A stretch of DNA of 13,649 nt, from NCBI GenBank assembly GCA_028288945.1, contig JAQGHH010000603.1:1-13649 (forward strand), read 5' to 3'. A model generated the notes under the pieces. It saw only the letters and a program-made list of their open reading frames with translations. It was not told where the DNA came from and made no database searches. The DNA is from Phycisphaerales bacterium. GTDB lineage: Bacteria; Planctomycetota; Phycisphaerae; Tepidisphaerales; Tepidisphaeraceae. The translations under genes and the position numbers were made by a program. Shown here piece after piece: positions 6,005 through 13,649 of the stretch. How positions within the stretch are numbered: the first letter of the stretch is position 1; every line of letters starts with the position of its first letter.

Positions 6005-6957
6005 GTTCCACGCAATTCACAGGGCGTCGGGTTCTGAACCACGCCTTGCGTCAACTTCTGAATCGACCGGCCTTCCTGATCGCGGCGCTGGTGCTGGGCG
6101 TGTCCGCGGTCGGCCTGAATTCGGCCGCGGGGTTCCTCCAGTTGCATTTCAAGAAAATTGCCGTTCCGCTGCGGGTCCGGTCGCTGAAGGAGGGCCTGCC
6201 GTCGGAGATCGGAACGTGGGTGCAGGTTTCCAGCGATCAGTCGATTGACTCCGAACAGGTACAGGTGCTGGGCACCAGCGAATACGTCTTCCGCGACTAC
6301 GTCAACACCGCCAGCAGGAAGATCAGCCGCTCGGACATCGACGCCTTGAAGAATGCGTCGGCGGGCGAGAGGGCCAGGGCGGTGGCGGACTTTCAGCAGA
6401 GGGACCCGTCGGCCGTCATCCGGGTGGCGGTCACCTATTACACCGGGATGGTCGACACGGTCGCGCACATCCCCGAACGGTGCATGGTCGCCGACGGCTT
6501 CGAGGTGACCCAATTCGCGGACAAGGAACTGGCGCTCGGGAATTATCCCAATTTCCGGCCGCGCACGGTGACGCTGCGGTTCCTGAGTTTTGCCGACCAG
6601 ACCGGCGCGCCCGATGCCGCGGGCCACGCAGGCGTGCGGCGCATCGCCCGCAACGTCGGGTACGTGTTCCACTGCAACGGGGGATACGAAAACGACGCCT
6701 ACGGCGTACGCCTGCGGCTCCAGAACTTGAGGGAGCGGTACGGGTATTACGCGAAAGTCGAATTGATGACCGCCGCCCCGGTCGCCCTGAGTTTTCAGGG
6801 GGACGATAATGCGGCCGCGGCGATCAATGACCGCAACGAATCCCTGGTCGCCATGCGGGATTTCCTGGCGGCAGGACTTCCGCAGTTGGAGAAATGTCTG
6901 CCCGATTGGGAGGCACTTCACCCCGCCGCCCCGGCGAAGGCGTCCGCCGCACGGTAG
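6001..6957 (+). CDS. Exosortase-associated EpsI-family protein (DUF3485)
   Basis: This 318-residue protein has one N-terminal membrane helix (about residues 24-46, PAFLIAALVLGVSAVGLNSA), and the rest should be extracytoplasmic. The EpsI/DUF3485 core is recognised by LPSEIGTWVQ (66-75) and especially HIPERCMVADGF (156-167), the family's H-x-P-E-x-C-x4-G-F/W signature with Cys161. A second conserved-looking segment is GYVFHCNGGYENDAYGV (220-236), with Cys225. EpsI proteins accompany exosortases or are fused to their C-terminus. They are needed for methanolan production in Methylobacillus, but their biochemical role is not settled. A charged stretch at about 104-138 (SRKISRSDIDALKNASAGER onward) looks like an insert between the two core halves and makes the protein longer than the usual 220-240 residues. 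Its stop codon lies inside the palindrome at 6953-6979. Confidence 0.85.
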   Translation: MSSTQFTGRRVLNHALRQLLNRPAFLIAALVLGVSAVGLNSAAGFLQLHFKKIAVPLRVRSLKEGLPSEIGTWVQVSSDQSIDSEQVQVLGTSEYVFRDYVNTASRKISRSDIDALKNASAGERARAVADFQQRDPSAVIRVAVTYYTGMVDTVAHIPERCMVADGFEVTQFADKELALGNYPNFRPRTVTLRFLSFADQTGAPDAAGHAGVRRIARNVGYVFHCNGGYENDAYGVRLRLQNLRERYGYYAKVELMTAAPVALSFQGDDNAAAAINDRNESLVAMRDFLAAGLPQLEKCLPDWEALHPAAPAKASAAR

Positions 6958-6979
6958 GCCGGCCACATGCCGGCGTACC
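6953..6979. repeat. 27-bp near-perfect palindrome over the EpsI stop codon (REP-like)
   Basis: GGTAGGCCGGC (6953-6963) and GCCGGCGTACC (6969-6979) pair at 10 of 11 positions (one G-G mismatch) around a CACAT loop. The TAG stop at 6955-6957 is part of the left arm. No T run follows, so it is not a classical terminator. Size, symmetry and position fit a repetitive extragenic palindrome or an mRNA-stabilising hairpin, but only one copy is in this window. Confidence 0.6.
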
Positions 6980-7017
6980 TTCCACAGAATTGATCCTGAA
7001 TTCGAAAGACATGCGTC

Positions 7018-10000
7018 ATGGCTAAGCGAGTGAATACACGATTCCTGGTGATCCTGACTGCGACCATTGGCGGCATTGCGGCGCTGGTGTTCATCGGCCC
7101 GGCGGTCAGGAACCGGCTCACGCATCGGAACTTCAACGTCGCCGCGCAGCTGCAATTGACCGACGACCTGGTCGCGAAAAAACAGTACGGCGACGCCAGG
7201 GAGGCGATCAACCTCGCCTTCAATTTCGATCACTCCAATAAAGAAGTCTGCGTCAAGCGCGGCGACGTCTACAACCTGCTTACGGAACAGGACGGCCCTG
7301 ACGCCCTGGACACGGCGCGGAAATGCTGGGGACTGGCGCTGCAGATCGATCCGGCGTACCGGCCGGCTTTGCAAAGGCTGCTGGATTCCTACGTGGACCA
7401 GATGGAAGACAGCCCCAGCCCGCAGGTGTTTGTCGCCCTCCGCGATGCGGCCGACCGGTTCCGCAAAGTGGACCCCGGAAACACGCGGGCACAGACCTAC
7501 TACCACATAGCCGTCCTCCATCAGTGGATGGCGGGCGCGCCCAAGACCGAAGCGGAAGTTCGTCAAAGCCTTGCGGCGCTCGAAGCGATTCAAAAGGAGA
7601 ACGTTTCAAACGCCGAGGCGCTGCTCTACATAGCGCGCTCCAAGGCGTACCAGGTCGCGGAGGCGCAGCGCGCCGGGCGGCCCGACCTGGGGGACAAGCT
7701 GATCCCCGAAATACGAAACATGCTGGACGCCGCCAGCGCGGCCCGCCCCAACGACCCCACCCTCAATTACCGGATCTTCCTCGGCTACACGATGCTCGGG
7801 AGCATCGACTCTCCCGAAGCGGCGAAGAAGGCTCGCGAACTGGCCACCGCGGCCCTCGACCGCGCCCGCCAGTTCGTCAGGATGGATGGGCCTCATTACT
7901 CGGAGATTCAATACATTTCCGCCGAGTGGGCCCGGCAGAACCGCAAGCCAAAGGAAGCCGAGGAAATCCTTCGCGCCAATTACGAAGCCAGGGAGACCGA
8001 CCAGCGCGCCCGCTACGAGTACGCACGTTCGCTGGGCGAAACCGGCGACATGGCCAAGCGGGAAAAGGCCATGGAGATCCTCAAGCTCCCCGCAATCCCG
8101 GGTGGCAAGCGCGGCGTCGAAGGCAGGCGGTTCAAGGAATATGCGGCCCAGAGCCTGATGTATTTGACGCGGCTCCGGGTCATGACCTGCGAGATAACGG
8201 CCGATCCGAACAAGCACGCGGAATTGCTCACCCAGATCGAAGACGATTTTAAGAAGCTCAACTTCATTGCCGAAGCCAACTCGTGGCCCGTCCTGTGGCT
8301 CGAAGGATCGATCTACCGGCTCAAACACCAGGACATGGAAGCCATCGAAGCGCTTGGGAAGGCGCTGGCGGTCGCCCCAAAAAGTAATGAGCGGTTCCGC
8401 ATCATGTACGAGCTGGCCCGCTCGTATCGCGAAACCACCCAGAACGTCAAGGCAGAAACCCTCCTCTCGCAGATCGTCGAGAACTATGACCTGTTCTGGC
8501 CGGCACGCTACGAGTTGGTGCGACTGTATCTCGCGGACAATAAGTTCGAGGAAGCCGCACGGCACGTGGACGCCCTTGCCCGCCTACAGCCCGACAACGT
8601 CGAAGTGATTCGTCTCCAGATAGAGGTCATGAACGGGCTCCACAAGCCCGAAGAGGCCAAGAAGTTTTACGCCAGGCTCCCGGAAACCACACTCGAGGCG
8701 AAGTTTTCCAAGGCCCAGTCGGCGGTAAACCTGCAGGATTTCACGGAGACGGCCCGGCTTCTGGAGCTAATTGCCAGGGAGAAGCCCGAGGACACGGGGA
8801 TCGCCTTAGCGCTCGCGCAGGCCTACATAAAGCTCGACCAGAAGCCCAAGGCGAAGGAACTGGTGGGCGCGGCGCTCAAGCGAAATCACGATGACCCCCG
8901 GCTCGGGGTCCTCGCCAAGCAACTCGAAAACGCTTCCCAGGAAGACATCGAAAAGGAAGTGAGGGAAAGTCTTAGTCGTAACCCCGATAAATTCTTCGTG
9001 GAAGTCGAGTTGGGTCGCCTAGAACTCCAGAAGTCGCACTTCGACGCGGCCCTGGCGCACGCCCAGGCCTCCGAAACGCTCCGTCCCGACGACCTGGCGA
9101 CGTGGGACCTCTATTTCCAGACCTATCTCAAGCAGCGTAAATGGGATTTAGCTTCCAAGGCCGCCGACAACCTCGCCCGCATCGACGCCGACCACGCCGG
9201 CGGCGGTATGTACCGGTGGCAGCTCGCCATGGCGAAGAACGATTTCTCTGACGCCATCCACGTCGGCACCGAATTGACCAAAAACCGCGGGGACTACGGC
9301 CTCAGTTGGCTGCTGCTGGCCCAGGCCTATGAGGCCAACGGCCAATACAACGACGCGATCGATAAATTCCGCTCGGCCCTGGAGCGGCAGTCGAACAACA
9401 TCGAAGCCTACCGCGGACTGGCCGACTGCTACGAAAAGCTCAGTCAGCCGGAACGCGCCCGCGAATCCATCGAAATGGGCCGCCAGCGCTTCCCGCAAAA
9501 TGAAGAACTGCGCGAATTGGCGCTGGCCTACGACGTGTCGGTAAATCCCGCGGCGGTCATCCCCGTGCGTGCCCGGCTGCTGGCCGAAGCCCCAAACGAG
9601 CCGGAAAACTACATCCGCCTGGCGTCCGCCTACCTTCGCGCCGCGATCAAGACCGCCCCCGTCAACCCCGCGCAAGCCACGGTATATTCCGATACGGGCC
9701 GCGAGGTCCTCACCAAAGGCGTCGCCAAATTCCCGACCCATCTCCGCCTCAACGGCGCGCTCGCCGAAAGCCTTCAGGATTCCAAGAGGTTTGACGACGG
9801 CCTGAAGGTGCTCACCGACCTGGCCGCGAGCAACGAATGGAAGGACAAGCCCAACGCCTACGTGGCGCTGGCCGATTACTTCGTGCATGCCGCCAAGAAC
9901 GACGAGGCGGAAAAATACCTCCGCGTTGCCCTTGAGAAGGCGGAGAAGAACAAGTCCGGCTACATCGACATCGAGCAAAGGCTCGCCAGCCTTCTCGTCC

Positions 10001-11637
10001 GGCAGGAGAAATACAAGGACGCGCTGGAAGTGCTCAAGGCCCACGCCGACGACCCCACCATCGTCCGCCTCGCGCTGGAGACGCACGTCGCGGCGCGCGA
10101 AACGGACCTCGCCCTCAAGGGCGTCAAGGAGGCCCTGGTCAAGAACCCCGATAGCCCCGAGCTGCTTAACCTTCTCGCCGGCATTTACATCGACGCCAAG
10201 CGTTATCCCGAAGCCCGCGAGACCGCGCAGAAGGTGCTGGCCATCGCCCCCGGCAACGACATCGCGCTCTATTATCAGGCCCTCATCGAGCTGCGCGACC
10301 CGGCGGGGGGGAAGATGGATCTGGTGAAGAAAAACCTCTCCGTCATTGTAACCGCCAGGTCCCGCAACGTTCAGTATAAGATCGTTTACGCCGACGCCCT
10401 TGTCCGCGTTAAGGACCTCGCCGGCGCCGCCCTTCAGCTCGAAGACGCGCTGAAGGTGGACCCGTTCAACCGCGAGGCCCGCGCCAAGCTGCTCGACGTT
10501 TACACCAATTCCAGAAAGTGGAGCCAGTTCGAGGCCATCGCCCAGTTCGCCGAACTTAACCCCGCGCTCAACCGCGACCCCCTCTGGTACCGGGCGCACG
10601 CTTTCGCGCTTGCCGCCCAGCGGGATTTCCCCGGCGCGATCGCCAAGATCAAGGACGCCATCTCCCTGGGCAAGGACGACCCGACCTTCCCGCGCGACTA
10701 TCTGAACATCCTCCTGGACGCCAAGGACTACGCCGAGATCACGCGTGTAACCGACAGCCTGCTGGCGGGCGGGCACAATGAATGGTGGGTCCACCACATC
10801 CGCGGGCTGGCCCGCGTCGGTGAGAAAAAGAAATCCGAGGCCCTCGAGCAGTTCGACAAGGCCATCGCTTCCGCCGACGTCGCCAAGGACTTGGAAGGGG
10901 TCCACGCGGCCCTGGTCAGCATCGCGACGGAGGTCTCGCTGGACGAAGCCATCAAGCGGGTGAACGCCCGGCCCGCGACGGACAGCCGCTGGCCGCTGTT
11001 CGCGGTGCAGTTGAACCTTCGGATGAAGGAGTGGCCGGGCGCGGAGAGGGCGCTCGCTCCGCTGCTGGCGTCGAAAGACAAGCTTTCCCCCGCCGACCGG
11101 CTCACGGCCGTGCACTTCGCCGCGGAGGTCTACCAGGCGTTGGGCCAAGTATCCAAGGCCCGGGATTATTACATCGAGTGGATCGCGCTCGCCCCCAACG
11201 ATATTCCCGCGCTCAACAACCTGGCCTGCCTGATGGCCGAAGACCTGAAGGACCCCAAATCCGCCCGCCAGTACAGCCAGCGGGCGTACGACCTGAGCCT
11301 GCAGAGCGGCACGGTTGACCCGCTAATCCAGGACACGCAGGGTTGGGTCATGGTGCAGTGCGGCGGAAGCACCGCCAATGACGGCCGCCGCCTTTTGGAA
11401 ACCATGGTGGACGCCAACCCGAGCTTCATCGACGGCCGCTATCATCTGGGCGTCGCGTACCTGAAGGCCAAGCTCCCCTCGGAGGCCGTCAAGCAACTCA
11501 CACTGGCCTCTGACGCGCTCAAGGAGCAGGAAAAGAATAAAGTCGCAGCCCGGCCGCAATTGAAGGCGGCCATCGAAGAAAATCTGCGCAAGGCGCAGGA
11601 ACTGGGCGGCGTAAGCGCCGGCCAGGGGGAAAAGTAA
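7018..11637 (+). CDS. Very large membrane-anchored TPR protein (PrsT-like scaffold)
   Basis: This 1539-residue protein has a signal anchor at residues about 8-29 (FLVILTATIGGIAALVFIG) after a basic start (MAKRVNTR). The rest is almost entirely tetratricopeptide repeats and related helical pairs and should lie outside the cytoplasmic membrane. Clear units occur near residues 498-528 (YELVRLYLADNKFEEAARHV), 597-627 (AYIKLDQKPKAKELVGAAL), 765-830 (AYEANGQYNDAIDKFRSALE), 1051-1081 (GIYIDAKRYPEARETAQKVL) and 1475-1500 (YHLGVAYLKAKLPSEAVKQL). The ALNNLACLMAE and DTQGWVMVQ segments near the end resemble the C-terminal repeats of the TPR lipoprotein (PrsT type) of PEP-CTERM/exosortase loci. That protein is usually about 900 residues and has a lipobox, which is absent here. 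It follows the EpsI gene by 60 bases, so co-transcription is likely. A scaffold for assembling the export machinery is inferred, not shown. Only a weak ribosome site (GAAAG) precedes the ATG. Confidence 0.85.
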   Translation: MAKRVNTRFLVILTATIGGIAALVFIGPAVRNRLTHRNFNVAAQLQLTDDLVAKKQYGDAREAINLAFNFDHSNKEVCVKRGDVYNLLTEQDGPDALDTARKCWGLALQIDPAYRPALQRLLDSYVDQMEDSPSPQVFVALRDAADRFRKVDPGNTRAQTYYHIAVLHQWMAGAPKTEAEVRQSLAALEAIQKENVSNAEALLYIARSKAYQVAEAQRAGRPDLGDKLIPEIRNMLDAASAARPNDPTLNYRIFLGYTMLGSIDSPEAAKKARELATAALDRARQFVRMDGPHYSEIQYISAEWARQNRKPKEAEEILRANYEARETDQRARYEYARSLGETGDMAKREKAMEILKLPAIPGGKRGVEGRRFKEYAAQSLMYLTRLRVMTCEITADPNKHAELLTQIEDDFKKLNFIAEANSWPVLWLEGSIYRLKHQDMEAIEALGKALAVAPKSNERFRIMYELARSYRETTQNVKAETLLSQIVENYDLFWPARYELVRLYLADNKFEEAARHVDALARLQPDNVEVIRLQIEVMNGLHKPEEAKKFYARLPETTLEAKFSKAQSAVNLQDFTETARLLELIAREKPEDTGIALALAQAYIKLDQKPKAKELVGAALKRNHDDPRLGVLAKQLENASQEDIEKEVRESLSRNPDKFFVEVELGRLELQKSHFDAALAHAQASETLRPDDLATWDLYFQTYLKQRKWDLASKAADNLARIDADHAGGGMYRWQLAMAKNDFSDAIHVGTELTKNRGDYGLSWLLLAQAYEANGQYNDAIDKFRSALERQSNNIEAYRGLADCYEKLSQPERARESIEMGRQRFPQNEELRELALAYDVSVNPAAVIPVRARLLAEAPNEPENYIRLASAYLRAAIKTAPVNPAQATVYSDTGREVLTKGVAKFPTHLRLNGALAESLQDSKRFDDGLKVLTDLAASNEWKDKPNAYVALADYFVHAAKNDEAEKYLRVALEKAEKNKSGYIDIEQRLASLLVRQEKYKDALEVLKAHADDPTIVRLALETHVAARETDLALKGVKEALVKNPDSPELLNLLAGIYIDAKRYPEARETAQKVLAIAPGNDIALYYQALIELRDPAGGKMDLVKKNLSVIVTARSRNVQYKIVYADALVRVKDLAGAALQLEDALKVDPFNREARAKLLDVYTNSRKWSQFEAIAQFAELNPALNRDPLWYRAHAFALAAQRDFPGAIAKIKDAISLGKDDPTFPRDYLNILLDAKDYAEITRVTDSLLAGGHNEWWVHHIRGLARVGEKKKSEALEQFDKAIASADVAKDLEGVHAALVSIATEVSLDEAIKRVNARPATDSRWPLFAVQLNLRMKEWPGAERALAPLLASKDKLSPADRLTAVHFAAEVYQALGQVSKARDYYIEWIALAPNDIPALNNLACLMAEDLKDPKSARQYSQRAYDLSLQSGTVDPLIQDTQGWVMVQCGGSTANDGRRLLETMVDANPSFIDGRYHLGVAYLKAKLPSEAVKQLTLASDALKEQEKNKVAARPQLKAAIEENLRKAQELGGVSAGQGEK

Positions 11638-11717
11638 CGCCCGATATTGCGCGTTTGAGCCTCCGGAAACGCATTGTTTGAGGAAGAAGCGGCTTTCCGT
11701 CCTTGGCCTGCGGACTG

Positions 11718-11726
11718 TGGTATATT
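11718..11726 (+). promoter_or_regulatory. Candidate extended -10 promoter for the Wzc-like gene
   Basis: TGGTATATT fits the extended -10 pattern TGn-TATAAT (5 of 6 in the hexamer) in an otherwise GC-rich gap of 163 bases. No good -35 is at the right distance, which an extended -10 can tolerate. Transcription would start near 11733, giving a leader of about 68 bases. It suggests the kinase gene can be expressed separately from the TPR gene. Confidence 0.35.
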
Positions 11727-11800
11727 CAGTACGGCGACGCCCGCACGAACCGGCCGATCGCCGCGCATGCCGGTGATTATTGGACCACCAGGAGTGGATT

Positions 11801-13649
11801 ATGACGACGTTGCCCCAAACCATCCCCGTCCGAGTCCCCCGCCCGCTTCCCGCCACTCCGCTCGCCGGACAAGGCATGGGAATGGGCATGGGAATGCTGG
11901 GTGCCCCTCAGCCGCCCCTCAATAACGCCCTCACGGGCGCCGACGTCTGGCGCGTCATCCGGGGCAACATCTGGCTCATCATCGCGATGCTCGTGATTGC
12001 GGGCGTCGCCGGTTACGGCGTTAACTATTGGCTCGCCCGTAATCATTCCAAGTTCACGTCCACGGCCCTGCTCGAAGTGCACGGCATGGAAGACAGGCCG
12101 CGCCTCGATAACGGGGGCGGCGGCAGCAACCCGGCCGTGCTCGAAGTCGACCTCCACACCCAGGCCGAACTCCTCCAGCACGAACGCCTCCTCTCCTCCG
12201 TCCTCGAATCCAGCGAAGCGCTCCGCGGGACCGGATGGTTCAAGCAATTCGTCTCCTATCGCGGCGGGAAGGAGTTCGTCGACGCCCAGGAGGCCAAGCA
12301 GGAGCTGCTCAAGGGTCTGGTCGTTACGCCCATCAGCGGGTCGCGCCTGATCCGCATCCAGATGTCCTGGTCGAATCCCCGTGACTGCCAGACGATCGTC
12401 AAGGAACTGGGCGACCAGCACATTAAAGAGCAGAAAATCCGCCAGACCATCCTCAACGACCAACAGACCCTGGCCCTCGAGCAGTTGAAGATGAACTACG
12501 AGAGCGAAATCCGCGACTCCACTGCGCGGATGGTCCGCATTGCCGAGGACCTGGGCAAGATGGGCGTCTCCATGAATGGCGGCGCAAGCTCCAAGGACTA
12601 CGAGCTCCAACAGTTGATCGCCGAACAGCTTCACGCGCAGAACATTTTGGGCACCGTCAACGCCAAGATTACCACGTTCGAAAAGCAGATGGAGACCAGC
12701 AGCGCCCCCGAACTCGAGGAAGCGCTCCAGAAGAGCTTCCTCTACTCCGAATACCGCCGCCAGTCCGACGACGCCCAGTTGGCGTACGAAGAACTCCTCA
12801 ACACCAACTTGGGCGCCGACAACAACCGCAGCAAAGCCATGAAACGCCGCATGGACGTCTTGGCGCAGCGGGTTTCGGAAACCGAGAACGATATCAAGGC
12901 TCGCACCGCCGAGCTTATCCGCGCCAACCTTCAGAACGACAAGGGCGCGGCGATGGAAGCGCTCGGCCGCATCGACACGCGTGTCGGGGCGATTCGGCAG
13001 GAGATTGCCGACCTCGCGCAGAAGCGAAACTCGTACGAACGCCTGACCAGGGACGTGGCCGTCACGCGCGGTCTCCTCGACCACGTGAAGGATGAGCAGG
13101 ACAAAGCTTCGTTCCTTTACGGCCGCTGGGCGCAGATCGAGTGGGCCACCCAGCCCGACATGCCCGACCACCCGAGTTTCCCGAAGCTGACGGTCGTGAT
13201 GGGCGTTTCGCTGGTGATCGGCCTCGCCCTGAGCCTGGGCATCGCGTTCCTCCGCGAATTGTCCGACAACTCGGTCCGCTCGCCGCGTGACATCGCCCGC
13301 GTCGGCAACATGACGCCGCTGGGCGTGATCCCGCACGAGGCGGACGACCCCCAATCCGCCGGCGCACGCCTGCCGCTGGTGATCTTCGAGGCCCCGCATT
13401 CGATCATCGCCGAGCAGTTCCGCCAGGTGCGCACGCGCCTTCAGCACAGCGCGTCGCTGGACACGACGCGGAGCATCCTCGTGACCGGTTGCAGCCCGGA
13501 AGACGGGAAGACGACGGTCGCGGTGAACCTCGCCGCCGGCCTCGCCCTCAACGGCCGCCGGATTCTTATCGTCGACGCTAACTTCCGCCGGCCGAATCTG
13601 CACAACGTCTTCGGCCGGGCCAACGAGGTCGGCTTCGGCGACGTGCTCA
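11801..13649 (+). CDS. Wzc-like chain-length determinant/BY-kinase, partial (runs off right edge)
   Basis: The ATG at 11801 follows GGAG by 6 bases, and the frame stays open to the window end (616 codons). After a Pro-rich cytoplasmic start with a GMGMGMGM run (25-32), the Wzz domain has a first membrane helix at about 57-78 (IWLIIAMLVIAGVAGYGV). A long periplasmic, largely coiled-coil region follows at about 205-430, then the Wzz-type proline motif (Pro452, 455, 458 and 461 in PDMPDHPSFPK) and a second helix at about 463-485. A cytoplasmic P-loop kinase domain follows: Walker A at 563-572 (GCSPEDGKTT, Lys570) and Walker A' at 588-598 (ILIVDANFRRP). Walker A' has Asn594 in place of the usual second Asp. 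Walker B and any C-terminal tyrosine cluster lie beyond the window. The protein should control polymer length and couple to the export lipoprotein at 2579. Confidence 0.9.
   Translation, partial: MTTLPQTIPVRVPRPLPATPLAGQGMGMGMGMLGAPQPPLNNALTGADVWRVIRGNIWLIIAMLVIAGVAGYGVNYWLARNHSKFTSTALLEVHGMEDRPRLDNGGGGSNPAVLEVDLHTQAELLQHERLLSSVLESSEALRGTGWFKQFVSYRGGKEFVDAQEAKQELLKGLVVTPISGSRLIRIQMSWSNPRDCQTIVKELGDQHIKEQKIRQTILNDQQTLALEQLKMNYESEIRDSTARMVRIAEDLGKMGVSMNGGASSKDYELQQLIAEQLHAQNILGTVNAKITTFEKQMETSSAPELEEALQKSFLYSEYRRQSDDAQLAYEELLNTNLGADNNRSKAMKRRMDVLAQRVSETENDIKARTAELIRANLQNDKGAAMEALGRIDTRVGAIRQEIADLAQKRNSYERLTRDVAVTRGLLDHVKDEQDKASFLYGRWAQIEWATQPDMPDHPSFPKLTVVMGVSLVIGLALSLGIAFLRELSDNSVRSPRDIARVGNMTPLGVIPHEADDPQSAGARLPLVIFEAPHSIIAEQFRQVRTRLQHSASLDTTRSILVTGCSPEDGKTTVAVNLAAGLALNGRRILIVDANFRRPNLHNVFGRANEVGFGDVL
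11873..11896 (+). repeat. Perfect 12-bp tandem duplication (GGCATGGGAATG x2)
   Basis: Two identical 12-bp units encode (GMGM)2 at residues 25-32 of the Wzc-like protein, in its cytoplasmic N-terminal extension. Because the unit is a multiple of three, copy-number change would lengthen or shorten the protein without breaking the frame. Confidence 0.85.

Noticed and set aside
5320..7593. 757-codon antisense open frame on the minus strand
   Set aside because: It runs opposite the exosortase, EpsI and TPR genes, all of which have recognisable domains. The translation is low in hydrophobic structure and typical of a GC-rich shadow frame.
9148..11148. 666-codon antisense open frame
   Set aside because: It lies entirely inside the TPR gene, has no family resemblance, and is explained by codon bias in the + strand.
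11651..11672. GCGTTT...AAACGC inverted repeat after the TPR gene as a terminator
   Set aside because: It has only 6 base pairs with a 10-base loop and no T run, so it is too weak to call.
11777..13603. 608-codon antisense open frame
   Set aside because: It is the shadow of the Wzc-like gene, whose Wzz and P-loop motifs are clear on the + strand.
1..13649. CRISPR arrays, tRNA/rRNA genes, insertion sequences
   Set aside because: No spaced direct repeats, no cloverleaf or rRNA-like stretches and no transposase motifs were seen. The only direct repeats are within coding regions.

Overview
The window looks like chromosomal DNA from a GC-rich planctomycete, most likely of the Phycisphaerae type. 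This rests on two lineage-typical signatures. One is the YDLRGS...CPECG zinc-ribbon end of the small membrane protein at 445-804. The other is the LEPRRLL motif at the N-terminus of the RTX-like protein at 977-1696. The source is inferred from style only; no rRNA, tRNA or taxonomic marker is present.

Left part (1-2190): a secreted protein of unknown function runs leftward off the edge. Rightward come a two-span zinc-ribbon membrane protein, a LEPRxLL protein carrying calcium-binding-type nonapeptide repeats, and an orphan single-domain response regulator. Two gaps of more than 300 bases follow (2191-2578 and 4151-4504), one on each side of the polysaccharide export gene. They hold candidate promoters and hairpins but no convincing gene.

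Right part (2579-13649): an exopolysaccharide/exosortase locus, all on the + strand. It encodes a Wza-like outer-membrane export lipoprotein, a membrane exosortase with an intact Cys/Arg/His triad, an EpsI-type partner overlapping it by 4 bases (ATGA), a 1539-residue membrane-anchored TPR protein, and a Wzc-like chain-length determinant/BY-kinase that runs off the right edge. The arrangement recalls proteobacterial EPS/PEP-CTERM loci. Export lipoprotein and Wzc-like co-polymerase would move polymer across the envelope, while the exosortase cleaves and anchors tagged surface proteins, helped by the EpsI-like and TPR proteins. No PEP-CTERM-type substrate is visible, so what this exosortase processes is open.

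The system class is known, but several details are unusual. A roughly 125-residue Ala/Pro-rich insert interrupts the first SLBB domain of the export protein. The exosortase has a roughly 185-residue Ala/Pro/Lys-rich tail. The Walker A' motif of the kinase has Asn in place of the second Asp. A near-perfect 27-bp palindrome overlaps the stop codon of the EpsI gene. A hairpin-rich leader with a possible coupled small ORF precedes the exosortase. Three consecutive genes start with TTG.
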